A DNA stretch of 64,000 bases. Source: Dactylorhiza incarnata (Eukaryota > Streptophyta > Magnoliopsida > Asparagales > Orchidaceae). Location: the NCBI GenBank assembly GCA_033032865.1, contig JAWHQI010000262.1:2914001-2978000 (forward strand), written 5' to 3'. Positions 23,392-35,437 of the stretch are shown here, one piece after another. Position 1 is the first letter of the stretch, and the number at the start of each line of letters is the position of its first letter. The position numbers and the translations under genes were made by a program. The notes below the pieces were generated by a model. That model did not search any database and had not been told where the DNA came from. It saw nothing but the letters and a program-made list of their open reading frames with translations.

Positions 23392-24849
23392 CTAACCCAT
23401 GCTGCGCACGCGCTTGAAATGCTCAAGGTCCAGTGACATTCCATCCTCGCCTTGGCGCAACTGATCTTCGATCCTCGCCAGCCTGCCCACCGAGCCCATG
23501 CTCGCCCGTTTTCCGACCAGCTTGTCATGATGAAGCTACTGACGATGCTCGATCCTCGCTATTCAACGCTCCAAATTATGGATAGATTGTAAGAGAGACT
23601 CCACGCCTGCTGACCGAGTCTCAAACACTTCAAGCTTGGCAACTCGCACCTCTAGCTTGGTAAGGCACCCATGAGGTTCGCTGATTGCCAGGCTATCGAC
23701 CTTCGCCTCCAGCTCATGGTAAGCACGAGCGACCTTCTCTTGATACTCGTGGGATGGGAGCATGATAACATCGATCAATGCCCCCTCCAGGTGTAGTGGC
23801 GCGAGCTGCAGTTAAAGACAACAAGGATTCAACGACCAACATAACAAAGAAGAAACAATGACTATCAAATAAGCAACCAGTTACCAGGCCGACGAGGGCT
23901 GCGAGATCATCCCCGCCGAGGACTCCTAACGCGGCGTGGGGAAGGGCTGCGATGATCCCGCCAGCCTGTAGAAGATCTGCCAGGATGATCCCTGCTCGGA
24001 GGCACACTTCCCTGACCACGACCATCCACTGGTCGCCCTCCCCCTCTCGGGGCGAAGAATCTCAAAATCCCACAACACCGCGAGGATTCTGTCGGATGAA
24101 TCAAAGGGGCGACTGAGGAGGAAGGGCGCTGCTCGCCTGGAGTATTATTAGGAGACATCAAAGGAGGCGGTGGCGGTAGGGCACCTGCGGGCAGCTGTGA
24201 AGCACTCGCCAGTGCTTATCGCAAAGGAAAAAGCGTTGGAGGTAGACTGCTCACAAGAGGGCCCCCGTGCTCGCTCACCAGAGGTCACGAGGTCTCATCT
24301 ACGAGAGGCCTCTAGCCAGCAGGTGCCATAAGTGAGCTATAGAGGATCTGTACTGAACGACCAGTTCACGACCCCGTCTGGGTTTCCAACGCGACCATCG
24401 ACGATGATCACAGAGGAGAGACGTCTAAATGCTCGCCCGGAGCTCCAGTAATCGGCAGGTCTGCGAATAGAAAAAAGAGCGTCAAAACCTCGCCAGCAGC
24501 ACCAAGATAGCAACAAGTCTAGCAGGACGAGGAAGTGTCTTCTACCTCGCAAGGGAGCGGGGTCAGGGTGAGTCTGAGTCTGGGACCCAGTAGTGCTCGC
24601 CCCCGGGGAGACCTTGGATGTGGAAGGCTCGAAAGCTAGTTGCTTGCCCTCATCAAATAGACTAAGATCGTCGAGCACCTGTCGAGTGCTCGCGGAATCC
24701 CCCTGTTAGCCGGCAGGAGGATTGTCGACATCCTCCGCGGGAGCAGGCGGCTTCATCTTCTTTTTCTTCTTAGAAAGCTTCTTCCTCCTCTTTATTACGA
24801 GGAAGTTGTCGAGCTCATCCTGTTCGCGGGTACATTTCCGAGGAGGCAT
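23392..24849 (-). pseudogene. Tat accessory gene X in T1
   Basis: Starts at ATG 24849 (MPPRKCTREQDELDNF), about 105 nt after a minus-strand TATA box. A basic lysine-rich segment (RRKKLSKKKKK) near residue 25 looks like a nuclear localisation signal. Likely GT-AG introns are 24545-24461 (85 nt) and 23884-23806 (79 nt). The last exon (about 23780-23392) encodes a heptad-like coiled coil (KVDSLAIS...VESLLQSIHNLERRIARI). In-frame stops (for example after DNPPAG and near 23540) indicate decay. No family recognised; position and antisense orientation to integrase link it to the Tat element. Confidence 0.5.
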
Positions 24850-24954
24850 CAACAAGCCCAGAAGTGCGACCATATCCTCGCCAGCCTCCTCAGCAGCAGT
24901 GCGTGATATCTTATGCGAGTTCAAAAAGGATGTCCAATAAAAGACCCCCCTTCT

Positions 24955-24963
24955 CTATATAGA
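24955..24963 (-). promoter_or_regulatory. TATA box of gene X (T1)
   Basis: Minus-strand CTATATAGAG just upstream of ATG 24849 at the ~105-nt spacing also seen for gene Y and the E 3' ORF. Confidence 0.5.
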
Positions 24964-25733
24964 GTTCCAGAGCCAGCCAGGCGAATGCCGAGTAGACCTG
25001 ATACTCGCCCAGAGCAGCTCATCGAATAAGGGTTGGATGATTCTTTCTGATCTACTGCGTTGCTTGCCAAAAATGCGGATTATGTATAACCCATATTCCC
25101 CAAGGGTACGACCCGATTCAAGCCATGAAGGCATAAGGTCAAAGTCAAAGGTCAACACAGAGGACATGAGTCAGAGATTGAAGACAGAGCAAGAAGAGGA
25201 AGCAGAAGGCCTGTGCGAGTATAAGTGAGTATGCGCGAGCAAGCCTCTTATACTCGCCAGGTGGGCAACCATGGCGGATGCTCGCTGAAGCCAGACGAGA
25301 TTTCCCTAAGGTGGTGTAGTCGTCGGGCAGGGCTAGGCTATAAATAGCCCCCCTCCCTTTTATTTTTCCTATAAATAGGACCCCAGGGGTACTTGGATTG
25401 ACACCTTTTGCTGAGCTTTTGGAATCCCATTTTTGAAGACTTGTCCCCCGAGTTCTTGACCATCAGCCTCAACCGTCATCCTAGATACTCACCAAGTTGG
25501 TGCCTTACTCGTACCCTACTCAGCCATCTTTGGTTGTGGAGGGGAAGTCTCTTCTGAGCTTCTGGGTATGTGGTGGGACCTCCCTGCCGTAGCACCTAGG
25601 GCCTGCTGTTGCTTTACTTGCCCTTTCATCATTGTCAGTCAAGCCGTCTAGTCGGACCACTGAGCGAGTAGTCTCTGGCTGCATTTATCCAAATTTTGGA
25701 GCCTAGGATTTTCCCGGCTTTAATAGATATCAT
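24964..25733 (+). repeat. Possible 3' LTR part of T1
   Basis: GC-rich sequence with GCGAGTA/TACTCGC words, followed by two plus-strand TATAAATAG boxes at 25339-25347 and 25370-25378. It lies downstream of the accessory genes, where a 3' LTR is expected, but no partner LTR is in the window, so the limits are not fixed. Confidence 0.35.
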
Positions 25734-27078
25734 TGTAAGAATAAGAAGAATCAACCAAGTCACAGTATCATCGTGTTAATAAGTTTTACATGATGATATT
25801 GTTAAGAAGTCTGGCATGATGAAGCTCTTCAGAAGACTTGAGTTAAGTAATCCAGCTAAGTCGACGACGTCATCATAAAGAAGCCCTGTCGTTGAAAAGA
25901 CTAAGACATATCTCATAAAGTCAGTTTGCAACTGAAGTGTTCTTTATTGTCTGGATAATCCCGACGATATCGACGATAAGTCAGAATGCTCGCAACGATA
26001 TCGATGAGAAGACCTCAAGTCATCAAGAAGTTCACGATGACATCGTTGAGATGACTTCATGTCACCGTGAGTGCAAGTGTAGCTGTGATATATCATATCG
26101 TCGAGATATCCTTCTCATAAAAAGTTCTAAGAAGACTTGAAGAATTGTCCAAGTCCAAGATGGATCGACGTGATGGCCAGCTCTATCATCGAGATGTTGC
26201 TAATATCATCGTGACAGACCAAGACATTTTGAAATGCATTGTTTGTATTTAATGTCGCCGCCTGATGGTCCAATCATCGCATGCCATTAAGGAATGGGCC
26301 TCTGACACTTAAAGGACACCTGAGTAGACCGTTAGATGGCCCCTTAGTCATATAAAAATGATAAGTGTCTGCCCTAATTTGAACCAAGCATACATAGAAT
26401 GTTCGACTCAATGTAACAGTAACCGCGACTAAGAAAAGAAGGAACAAACCCATGAGAACAATATTTCTTGATCTTTGTTCTCCAAGAATTAGTCAAGCAA
26501 CATCGACTGTAAAGTTGTGTTCCAGATTAAAGGAAGGATTGAAGATAATTCTTTGTTGTGAAGAAAGATCATTCTTGCTTTCTCTTCAAGTCCATAATCC
26601 GTCTTCATTAGGCTTCAGAAGAACTCTCCAGTACCTTCTATACGGTGTTAAGTGTTCTTCACCATTGTATTTCACTCATTCTCTGTAGGGCTTGAGGCCT
26701 GAGTTGTAGAGCTTGAGGTCCTGAGTTGTAGGGCTTGATGGCCTAAGTTGTAGGGTTCCTGGAACCTGAGGTAGGAACCTAAAAGGATCTGAGTTGTAGG
26801 GTCCTGAGATGTAGGGCCTGTGTGCTTGAGTTGTAAGATCTGTGGAGTAGATCTGAGATTTGGCGGAGGTTGCTGACTATAATATACTGCTAGATAGGCG
26901 CAGGGGACAGTGGACTACTCAAGACACATTGTCTTGAGGAACCACTATAAATTTGGTGTTCTTGTGTGCTGTGATTTTTTGATTGTCTGGTGTGCTGTGA
27001 TCTATTTTATTTGCTTTTCTGCATAAGATTTAAAAATAGTCATATCACATATTCTCCCCCCTCTAGGTGATAGTTCCA
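25734..27078 (+). repeat. LTR of element D
   Basis: The right end TTCCA precedes a degenerate primer site (TGATATCAGTG, 27080). The left end is uncertain (TGTAAGAATAAG at 25734). It contains CpG words such as acgatatcgacg (25858-26240), a TATA box TATAAAAA (26351-26358), repeats of gagttgtagggcttgagg (26690-26880), the LTR hairpin (26910-26945) and a C tract near 27055. Confidence 0.6.
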
Positions 27079-27179
27079 GTGATATCAGTGTTATGTTGAT
27101 CAAAGAGTGACTTAACAGTATGATCTAGATCTTGGAACTAATCCCTATGACTGGAAGTGATAGCTACAGAGAAGTGAGA

Positions 27180-29430
27180 TCCATGAAGCTCCCAAGGAAA
27201 ATTTCCCCATTTGGAAAGAAAGGGCCAGGCTATTCATGGAAGCTGCTGATCCTAGAGTTTTTGTGGCTGTGCAAGAGGGACCCTTCATGCCCATGACTGC
27301 AACCACCATTGATCCTACTCAGAGAGTGCCAAAGAAATATGCTGATATGACCAAGGATGAACTTGCTTTGGTGGGCCATGACAAGAGGGCTCAGAACATT
27401 ATTGTGAGTGTCATTGATGACTCAACCCTCCAAAATCTTATTCACTGTAAAACTGCCAAGGAGATGTGGGACTCCTTGGTTGTCTAAATGACAGGAAATC
27501 CCTCCTAAATCAGGAGTATGAGGCCTTCAAGCAAGACAGGAATGAAAATATCTCTAACTGCTATGAGAGATTTTTCAAGAATATAAATAGCTTGAAAAAC
27601 TATGGTAGAGAGTGTACAAATTCAGATTTGAATAATAAATTCCTCAGATCCCTCACCGTGGAATGAGATATCAAAATTTGTACTATCAGGGAAATGGGTC
27701 AACTAGGCAATATGGAGCCCAAGAACCTATATGAGAAATTGTTGTCTCGTGAGCTTCAACTTAACACCAGAAAAACTGAAGAAGAAAGCTCAAGGGGGAG
27801 CACCAGAGAAAGGTCCATGGCCCTCAAGGCTGAAATCTTGAGGAGAACCAAGGACAAGATCCCTGCAATTTAGGATTGCTCTGAGAGCAGTGAAGCTTCT
27901 GATGTCAACACATCAGAATCTGACAATATTGATAAAGAACTGGCTCTCTTCTCCAAACAGTTCAAAAAGCTAATGTCTAGAAGGAGAAGAGACAGTCATA
28001 GGTCATCCTCTTCAAGCTCCAGAAGATCTAGTCAACATGAAAAACATAAATCTTCAAAGCAGGAAAGGTATAAATCTAAACCTAGTAAATTTAATTTAAC
28101 TAACACAGTTTGTTATTTCTATAAGAAAACATGACACATGATTGCTGATTGCCCCTCCAAGAAGAGGGAATCAAATAATTATGAAGAGAAAAGAAGTTCA
28201 AGAGACAGAAAGAAATCAGAGAAAAGATTCATAGCAAAGAAAATCATAACCCTAAGTGATTCTGATTCAAGCTCTTCAGAAACTGAGGAGGAAGCTCTGA
28301 TTGGCCTGATGGCCATAAATGAAGAAATCCAAGATGAGAACAACTCTCCTGGAAAGGTACTTATCATAGCTCCTTTGTCTGTTTCTGATTCTGAATTAGT
28401 GGCAGATTCTTTGCATGATGATGAAAGTGAGTCTGCTCATAGCAGCACATCCTCAAGATCCCCACATTAGGATGAGTTTGAATTAATGCATCAATATGAA
28501 GCTCTGTGGGAAGCTTTTAAGAAAAGCAAGAAACTCCTTAGAGCTCAATCTAAGGAGTTGGCATCCCTAAAAACTGCCCACTCTGAGATCTACGGGTCAA
28601 CTGAGAAGCTGACTGCTATGAGCAAAGAACTGGACAAGTTCAAGGAAGCCACAAAGCTCAAAACTCCTAAATTGGCTCTGAAGAACTAGGTCATCAAGGA
28701 CCTTGAGGAAATGCTGCTGGCTGAAAAGAGAATTGTTGCCAACTTCTCTAAGCCCAAGACTGTCCTTGCCATCATTGACAACTTTTCTACACTATTCAGA
28801 GGTGGTGTAGGATTTGTTAAGGAGATGGCCAAGGGCAAAGCTTCTGAAGCTCAACCTTCCTTTAAGAAGGTGTTGCTGACATCAAATCCATTTGACTAGG
28901 AATCTTCATATGGTCATCTAACCAATGCTTGCTCAACAAGTGGCAATAAGCCATCTACCTAAAATAGAAGAGTAGACTTTGGGCTGAATGCTTTTAAAGC
29001 ACATCATGAAGAGATTCAAATGAAGAATCCAGGTCATTTTGTCCAAGGAACTGCAACAACAACACCCATAAGTAAGGATAAGGTAGTTCCTACCAATACT
29101 TTTCCCAAGAAGGTGAACGAAAAGGTGGTAAGAACAGCTCCACTACATACTCACACTTGTGAGGTTCACCCAAGGCCTGTTAGGCCAGCTGTCTTCACTT
29201 CTGCCCACCAACATTGCCGCCATATCCAGATGGTGAGGCGGAAGAGAAGATACAACAGGTATGAGTGCTGGTGTTATGGGAAAGTTGGTCACTTTGCCTT
29301 GGACTGTTGGTTCAACCCAATAGTGCCTAGTGCAAGGAGAGAGCAGACCACTCAGAGGTGTGATGTTTTAGTTTATCCCCCTAACAGAAACCAAGGACCG
29401 AAATCCTTTTGGGTACCTAAGGGTATGTAA
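27180..29430 (+). pseudogene. Element D Gag remnant
   Basis: Homologous to the element E Gag: NFPIWKERARLFMEAADPR near 27200 and NIIVSVIDDSTLQNLIHCKT near 27400. A frameshift precedes the first block, a deletion with a stop follows WDSLVV (27481), and stops occur at about 27664, 27871, 28468, 28687 and 28897. The first CCHC knuckle is destroyed (one Cys replaced by Tyr, a stop at the Gly). The second, CWCYGKVGHFALDC near 29270, has one Cys replaced by Tyr but keeps the C-x2-C spacing. The segment ends at FWVPKGM before the protease. Confidence 0.75.
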
Positions 29431-29459
29431 TCTTTCTTGCAGGCATGTCTAAATGCAAA

Positions 29460-29685
29460 CCAATCTCCCATTTGATATTTGGATAGTGGTTGCTGTAGGC
29501 ACATGACTGGAGTAAAGAGATATTTGAAAAATTTCACCCAGTGGAGAATGGACCAACAGTTATATTTGGAGGTTCAGAAAAAGGGGTGACTAAAGGTTAT
29601 GGTAACATTTCTAATGGCTTAGTCACCATCACAAATATAGCTTATGTGGAGGGATTGAATCACAATCTCCTAAGCATAAGTTAAC
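29460..29685 (+). pseudogene. Element D protease remnant
   Basis: YLDSGCCRHMTG at about 29480 marks the copia aspartic protease (DSG active site), preceded by a stop in place of Trp. Stops and frameshifts follow. The solo LTR cuts the frame at 29686. Confidence 0.7.
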
Positions 29686-30441
29686 TGTTGGAACCAGTAT
29701 CTTGCCCAACGAGGAGTTCAGACCCCCGTGAAGGGGGGTATTACTGATCCCACAGAGGAACCTGATCGAAGACTTAGAACGAAATAAATGACCCTTGTAA
29801 ACAGTGTGGAGGTCCCACCACACACCCATAAGATCTTTTGAGCGCTTCCCCTCCCAAGCCAAGACTATAGCCGGGCACCTTGGAGAGCTGAAGGAGCTAG
29901 CCAAAGAGAACCTGAGGAGAAGGAAAGATCTAAAATGCTCTCCAAAGGTGCCCCAAAGGGTCTATTTATAGCCTTTCTAAACTGGTCTGCTAATATCGGG
30001 ATTTCTCCCTTTGGTTTTTCTATACGCACCCCAAATTAGCCTGTTAACAGCCAAACTCCGTTGTTCTGGAGGGCTATTGGTAGCCCACCAAGGGTATCAG
30101 TGTAAATTCACCTGCCTCCCCTTGTCGGGCGAGTGGCCCTTGGAGACTCCATTTGCTAACCTCCTTGCGAGTTGGGCTCGCGAGACCTCCTCTTGCGAGT
30201 AGAGACGAGCCTCCACTCGCCTCGCCGGACTGGCTTTGTGAGACCTTACCTGAATCGCTCTGGCTAAATGCACCCCAGAGCGGTCCTTTAAAACACGTTA
30301 TTTCGTCACCACTCGCCCAACGAGCGAGATCCTAGATCCGCCCCGCCTTGCCCTGGCAGGGTGCTAACCGTGAATCAGCGAGTACTCACTGAATACTCGG
30401 TGATTGACTTCTCCGTGGGTCGACGAACACTGGGTTGTACA
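29686..30441 (-). mobile_element. Solo LTR (756 bp) with target duplication
   Basis: TG...CA ends, flanked by ttaac (29681-29685) and tcaac (30442-30446), a target duplication with one mismatch. Element E at the matching site reads agtcaa, so the uninterrupted sequence can be inferred. On the minus strand a TATAAATA box (29970-29963) follows GC-rich words built on GCGAGT/ACTCGC (30400-30120), suggesting minus orientation and a Tat-like source. No interior remains, so it arose by LTR-LTR recombination. Confidence 0.8.
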
Positions 30442-30446
30442 TCAAC

Positions 30447-31003
30447 TTTGGGACCTAGGTTTTGTTATTATTTTCTACAAGGACAAGTGCTTAGTTAAGA
30501 AGACCTTAGACTCTGAGGCTATCTTAACTAGCACTAGGAGTGGAAATATTTATTGCCTAATTTTTTTCATGCAAATTCTTCCATGCCAATGTGTTTTGTG
30601 GCTAATGAGAAAGAGGCTTTCTAAGTTCAATGATACAAGATACTTGCTCACATTAATTACAAAACCATAAGCAAGCTTTTCTCTCAAGACTTAGTTAGAA
30701 ATGGACCCAATATTAAGTGCATTAAAGAAGGTCCCTGTCAGGCATGCCAACTTGGCAAGCAAACTAGGACCAGCTTTAAGAGCATCCCTAATAAAGATTC
30801 CTCATGGTGCCTATTTATATTGCACATGCATCTGTTTGGTCCTATGTCAATTCTCAGCTTAGGAGGGAAGGCTTATACCCTTGTAGTAATTGATGATTAC
30901 TTAAGGTTCACTTGGGTGTTCTTTCTTAAAAAAGAAGTCAGATACCTTAGACAACTTGAAGAACTTTATCAGGCAGATCCAGAATGAAATGATTTATACT
31001 GTG
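30447..31003 (+). pseudogene. Element D integrase N-terminal remnant
   Basis: Continues the protease/integrase region after the solo LTR (LWDLGFVIIFYKDKCLV, near 30450-30500). The zinc-binding segment and the first core motif (LFGPM-like) are recognisable across several stops and frameshifts. Homology ends at about 31003 in a block matching NEIGKTVV of element E. Confidence 0.65.
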
Positions 31004-31321
31004 GTCAAGCCCGACTGGCCACATCCCATGTTTGGGAGCGCGCTGTCGCAGATCAGCTCATCCGTTGGTGCGCCCGACGGACCCCTCCGCCCCTCCCCAA
31101 TGTGAAGAGGGGGAATGTGATGCGGCGACACTTCGGGGCAGCTGGGTCCTCCCTCTGGGACATGCTACATAACCCCGCACTTGCTGGACAGGTACTCGGA
31201 GTCGCATGCCATTCTCCCCTATTTTTGTTGTTAACACATTAATTTTCAGAGAGCGTATCTGGCGGGAGTCCCCGCGAGCGAGGCCCTGGATGGTACTTGC
31301 CTTCAGTTTCTCGGGGGAAAC

Positions 31322-32930
31322 TGTTGGGATCATTGCCCACAATGTCCTAGATTTGGAGAAGTCCATTCCTAAGTCAAAGATATACCTCAGAATGTATTTG
31401 ATATATTTTCTAGAATCACTGTGCAGGAGATCAGGTCAAGCTAGGTGCTCAAGAAATTCATCTAAGTTCACAAGCGTCGAGACACCGCACATCGCTTGAC
31501 GCCTGTGACCCAGAAGCGTCGACCCATGTCTGCTGTCTTAAAAGGCAAGGTCGCTGACTAAAAATCTGAGACCAAGTCAAGAAGCGTCGAGCCAAGGAAT
31601 ATCACTCGACGCCGTGGAATAAGAAGCGTCGACCAACTTCAGTTAGCTCAATGTCAGCAATAAGAGTCTAGATGTGAAGGCAAAGTTAAAAAGCGTCGAG
31701 CTCCTATACATCGCTTGACGCCTACAGATAAAGAGCGTTGAACGACTATAGATTGCTCGTCGCCTAAGAAGGAGGCTTTGAGAGTTTCAGTCTAAGTAGA
31801 AAGTGTCGAGCTTCTACACATCGCTCGACACCTTATAAAAAAAGCGTCGATAGAGATACACGTTGCTCAACGCCCTCTTCCTGAAAAACTCTGAGTTAAG
31901 AATTATGTAACAATACATCTACAACAAGCTGAGCCATGTCGAGATGATGACCATGTCTAAACTCCTCGTCAATTCTGAAGCCACTAAAGACCTTTGAAGA
32001 TCTGACGTCATGCTGACGTGGAGGAGCGTCTCAGATGTCGCGGAAGGCGGGTTATAAATAGAAGGCATGAACTATGATTTAGTAGTTCAATATTCCTAAT
32101 TGAAGCAATCATCTTCTCCGTTGTTCAAGGCGAAATCTGAGGAAGAATCTGAAGAAGACATCTCCTCTTTCAGAATCGTTCTAACTTGAAGAAATCCCTT
32201 CAGCAATCTGGTGCTGATATTATTTCTGAAGAGAGAAGGTCAAGGAGGAAGAATCTGTCTTCCTAAAGAAGAACAGTCATCACAACCTGTGCAATTCAAG
32301 AAGACCATTTCACAGTTGCTGTTCTGTTGAAGATTTCTGTCTGATCTTTCAGATAGATCAAGAAGACTCAATACATTGGAGAATCTGAGTCTAAGTGATA
32401 TTTCTACTTCTTTCAATTCCTGTAGGACCTGAGCTGTCAGATTTGAGTGTAGGATCTTTCAAGGATCTGAGGTGTAGGATCAGTTGTGATCTGAGTTATA
32501 AGATTCAGGGGTGAATCTGAGTGTAAGCCTATTGTTATAAAGGCTGAGGTAGGATCTATTGAGATCTGAGATTGTAGGATCTGTTGAGATCTGAGATTGT
32601 AGGATCTGTTGAGATCTGAGAGTGTAGGATCTATTGAGATCTGAGACTGTAAGATCTGTTGAGATCTGAGCCGTAAGACCTTTTTTGGTGGTCTAAGATC
32701 AGGAGGAGATATAAGCCCTATCTAGCACACTGCTAGAGGGGAGAAGGGGGAAAGTGGATTACCCTAGATAGGGGAACCACTATAAAATTCTGTGTGTTTG
32801 TGTTTGTTTCTTGAAAGCTCTGATCATTATTCACATTCAATTAGGATTTTATCAAGAATTGTAAATAGATTTTAAAATAACATATTCACCCCCCCTCTAG
32901 GTAATTAGCTACCCTAAATAAAGACTTTCA
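31322..32930 (+). repeat. 5' LTR of element E
   Basis: Contains a GCGTCGAG/CTCGACGC palindrome array (31470-31865), TATAAATA (32053-32060), hairpin-prone ggatctgttgagatctgag repeats (32430-32690), the LTR hairpin (32754-32780), a C tract (32889-32895) and the end CTTTCA. Confidence 0.92.
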
Positions 32931-32932
32931 AG

Positions 32933-32944
32933 TGGTATCAGAGG
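32933..32944 (+). promoter_or_regulatory. Primer binding site of element E
   Basis: TGGTATCAGAGG two bases after the LTR. Confidence 0.9.
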
Positions 32945-33011
32945 AGGTTTGTTCAAGAAAAGGTTTAACATCCTGAATAAGACCTTCTAAGGGTAGATTC
33001 TTTTTGTCTCA

Positions 33012-35364
33012 ATGGCAAACAGTGAAGGGAACAAGGAATTCACATCCATGAAGTTACCAATTTGTAGAAAAGAGAATTTTGGGATTTGGAAGGAAAGGGT
33101 TAGATTATTCATGGAAGCCTCTAACCCTAGGATATACATCACAGTACTAGAAGGACCTTTTATTCCTATGAAGGTCTCTTTCACAGATGGAAACATCAAG
33201 ACTCCCAAGACATATTCTGAGATGACTAAAGATGAAGTAATTCTGGCCACCATGGATAAGAGAGCTCAGAATATCATTGTGAGTGCAATTGAGGATTCAA
33301 CCTTCCAGAATTTAGTGCATTGCAAAACTGCCAAAGAAATGTGGGATTCTCTCATTTTCTATATGGAAGGAACTGAAGAGGTCAGAGATGACAGGAAGTC
33401 TCTTCTGAATCAGCAATATGAGGCTTTCAGACAAGACAAGAAGGACTCTATAGCTATTTGTTATGAGAAATTCTTTAAAATTGTCAATGGTCTGAAAACC
33501 TATGGAAGAACATTTACAGACTATGAGCTAAATGATAAATTCTTGAGATCCCTTAACAAAGAATGGGACATCAAGATCTGTGCTATCAAGGAAATGGGAA
33601 ATCTGGGAAATATTCAGCCCCAGAACCTATATGGGAAACTTCTGTCCCATGAACTTCACCTGAACACCAAAAAAGCTGAAGAAGGACACAGCAAAGAAAA
33701 CCCCATTGCTCTAAAGGCATAAAGTTCCAAGAGAAGCAAGGAAAGGATGTCATCACCCCCCAGGATACCATCTGAATCTGAAGAATCAGAGACCAGCAAT
33801 TCTGACTCTGAAATATCAGATAGTGAATTTGCACTCTTCACCAAACAGCTGAAAAAGGATGCTCAGAAGAAAACAACACTAGAAAACTAGGCCTTCTCAG
33901 TCATCCAGATCCAAGAAGCACTCCAACTATTCAGAAGGATCCAGACTAGATTCCAAGAAGGACAGGTATAACTCTAAACATAATAAATCTAATTCAGAAG
34001 AAATTGTGTGTTTTGGATGCAGGAAATCTGGGCACATGATTGCTGATTGTCCATCAAAAAGAAAGAACAACAAGAAGTCTGATGAGAGGAGGCACAAGTC
34101 TGACAAGAAACATGAGAGGAGCCTGATAGACAAGAAAGGCAAAGTCACTGTCAGTGATAGTGAGTCTCAATCATCTGATTCAGACAGTGAAGAGGCACTC
34201 ATAGCACTGATGGCTATTCATGAAAGTGAAGACATTCTGAACCAGAGACCTATGATAAGAGCCCCACTATCAAGGTCTGATAGTGAGGAGGATGAAGAAG
34301 AAAATATAGGACTCATGGCCCTCAGGGATGAAGAGGATCAGGAGACAATCTCCAATGTGAAGGTACTTGATAGAACTCCTTTATCTGATTCTGAATCTGA
34401 ACATAAAACTATTTCTAAACCTGAGGCAAATTCACTTTCTTCTGATGAGAGTGACTCAAAATCTAACTTTCATGAAGATGAAATGGTTGAGAAATATGAG
34501 TCACTTGTTAAAGCCCTCAAAAAGAGTAAAAGGCATAACAAGAAGCTACATAAAGAAATAACTGAACTAAAGAAGACTAACTCCCAATAGTCTGAGGCAG
34601 CTGAGAGGCTGAATCAGGTAAGCAAGGAGCTTAGCAAATTGAAAGTTATGTCTATCATTCACATTCAGACTATATGCACTAAGGAGAAATTATTAAAAGA
34701 ACTTGAGACAAAGCTCCTAGCTGAAAGGAAGCTTGTGGCAAAATTTTCAAAACAACAAACTGTCCTTCCCATAATAGACACATTCTCTGCACAATATTGA
34801 TGTGGCATAGGATACAATGGGAAGGCAGAAAATAAATCTAAAGATAATGACAAGGCACCCATGCAACCTATAAAATTCAACAAAGCCATGCTTAGCACAA
34901 ATGAGCATGATCTAGAGGGTGTGCATGAACATTGGAAGAATGAGTGTTTCACTAGCAAAGCTCACTCAATTCAACCAAGTATAAGTGATGCCAAATCTCT
35001 ATACAAAGAAAAAGAATTAATTCATCATGACCCCTTTGTATTTGGAGTAAACACCAAATTCAAAGGAGAGGAACTGAGACCAGTAGTGAAAACTACTACT
35101 GTCAAGAAATCTGAATCAGCAAAATTCATTGAAACACTTTACAAAACTCCATTGAATAAGGCAACTAAACAAAATGTGAGTCAACCCAAAGAGGTGAAAA
35201 GACCTCAAAGGAGGTATAACAAATATGAATGTTGGTGCTGTGGAAAGGTTGGCCATTTTGCTCTTGACTGCTGGTTCAACCCAACTATTCCAAGAATTAA
35301 TTTTGGAAAACCAGTACTCAGACCAGTGGCAACACACACAACACAAGGGTCAAACAACAAGTAA
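33012..35364 (+). pseudogene. Element E Gag, broken
   Basis: Nucleocapsid and capsid protein of a copia element. ATG 33012 starts a 236-codon frame with FGIWKERVRLFMEASNPR and a UBN2-type capsid region. A TAA at 33720 and a frameshift follow. A CCHC knuckle CFGCRKSGHMIADC (34009-34050) leads into a Ser/Asp/Glu-rich segment and a coiled coil. A stop at 34588 and another near 34798 interrupt it. The last frame (34861-35364) carries a second knuckle CWCCGKVGHFALDC (35230-35271). Pol then continues in a different frame. Several independent lesions show the gene is dead. Confidence 0.85.
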
Positions 35365-35437
35365 AGATACCAACTAATACTAACAAAGTTCTAGGACCCA
35401 ACTTTGTGTGGGTTCCTAAGAAAAAGTAATTTTCTTA

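Larger units (their letters stand above)
13206..25733 (+). mobile_element. Tat-type gypsy element T1, decayed and split
   Basis: Fragments at 13206-16830 and 22675-25733 join across copia element C. The integrase is on +, and two accessory genes (Y then X) are on -, downstream of and antisense to pol. This is the arrangement reported for some Tat/Retand-like elements. The 5' part, including gag, RT and the 5' LTR, lies beyond family A and outside the window. The right limit with element D is uncertain. Confidence 0.65.
25734..31003 (+). mobile_element. Copia element D, decayed, 3' truncated
   Basis: LTR (about 25734-27078), degenerate primer site, gag, protease and integrase remnants homologous to element E. 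A solo LTR (29686-30441) interrupts it. Homology to integrase stops at about 31003, where Tat element T2 begins. RT, RNase H and the 3' LTR are missing. Confidence 0.75.

Noticed and set aside
25937..26688. Possible host gene exons in the 26-kb region
   Set aside because: Sequence is the element D LTR with repeats, TATA and C tract; no domain seen.
32430..32690. CRISPR-like direct repeats
   Set aside because: No unique spacers; short tandem repeats inside a plant LTR, seen identically placed in the partner LTR.
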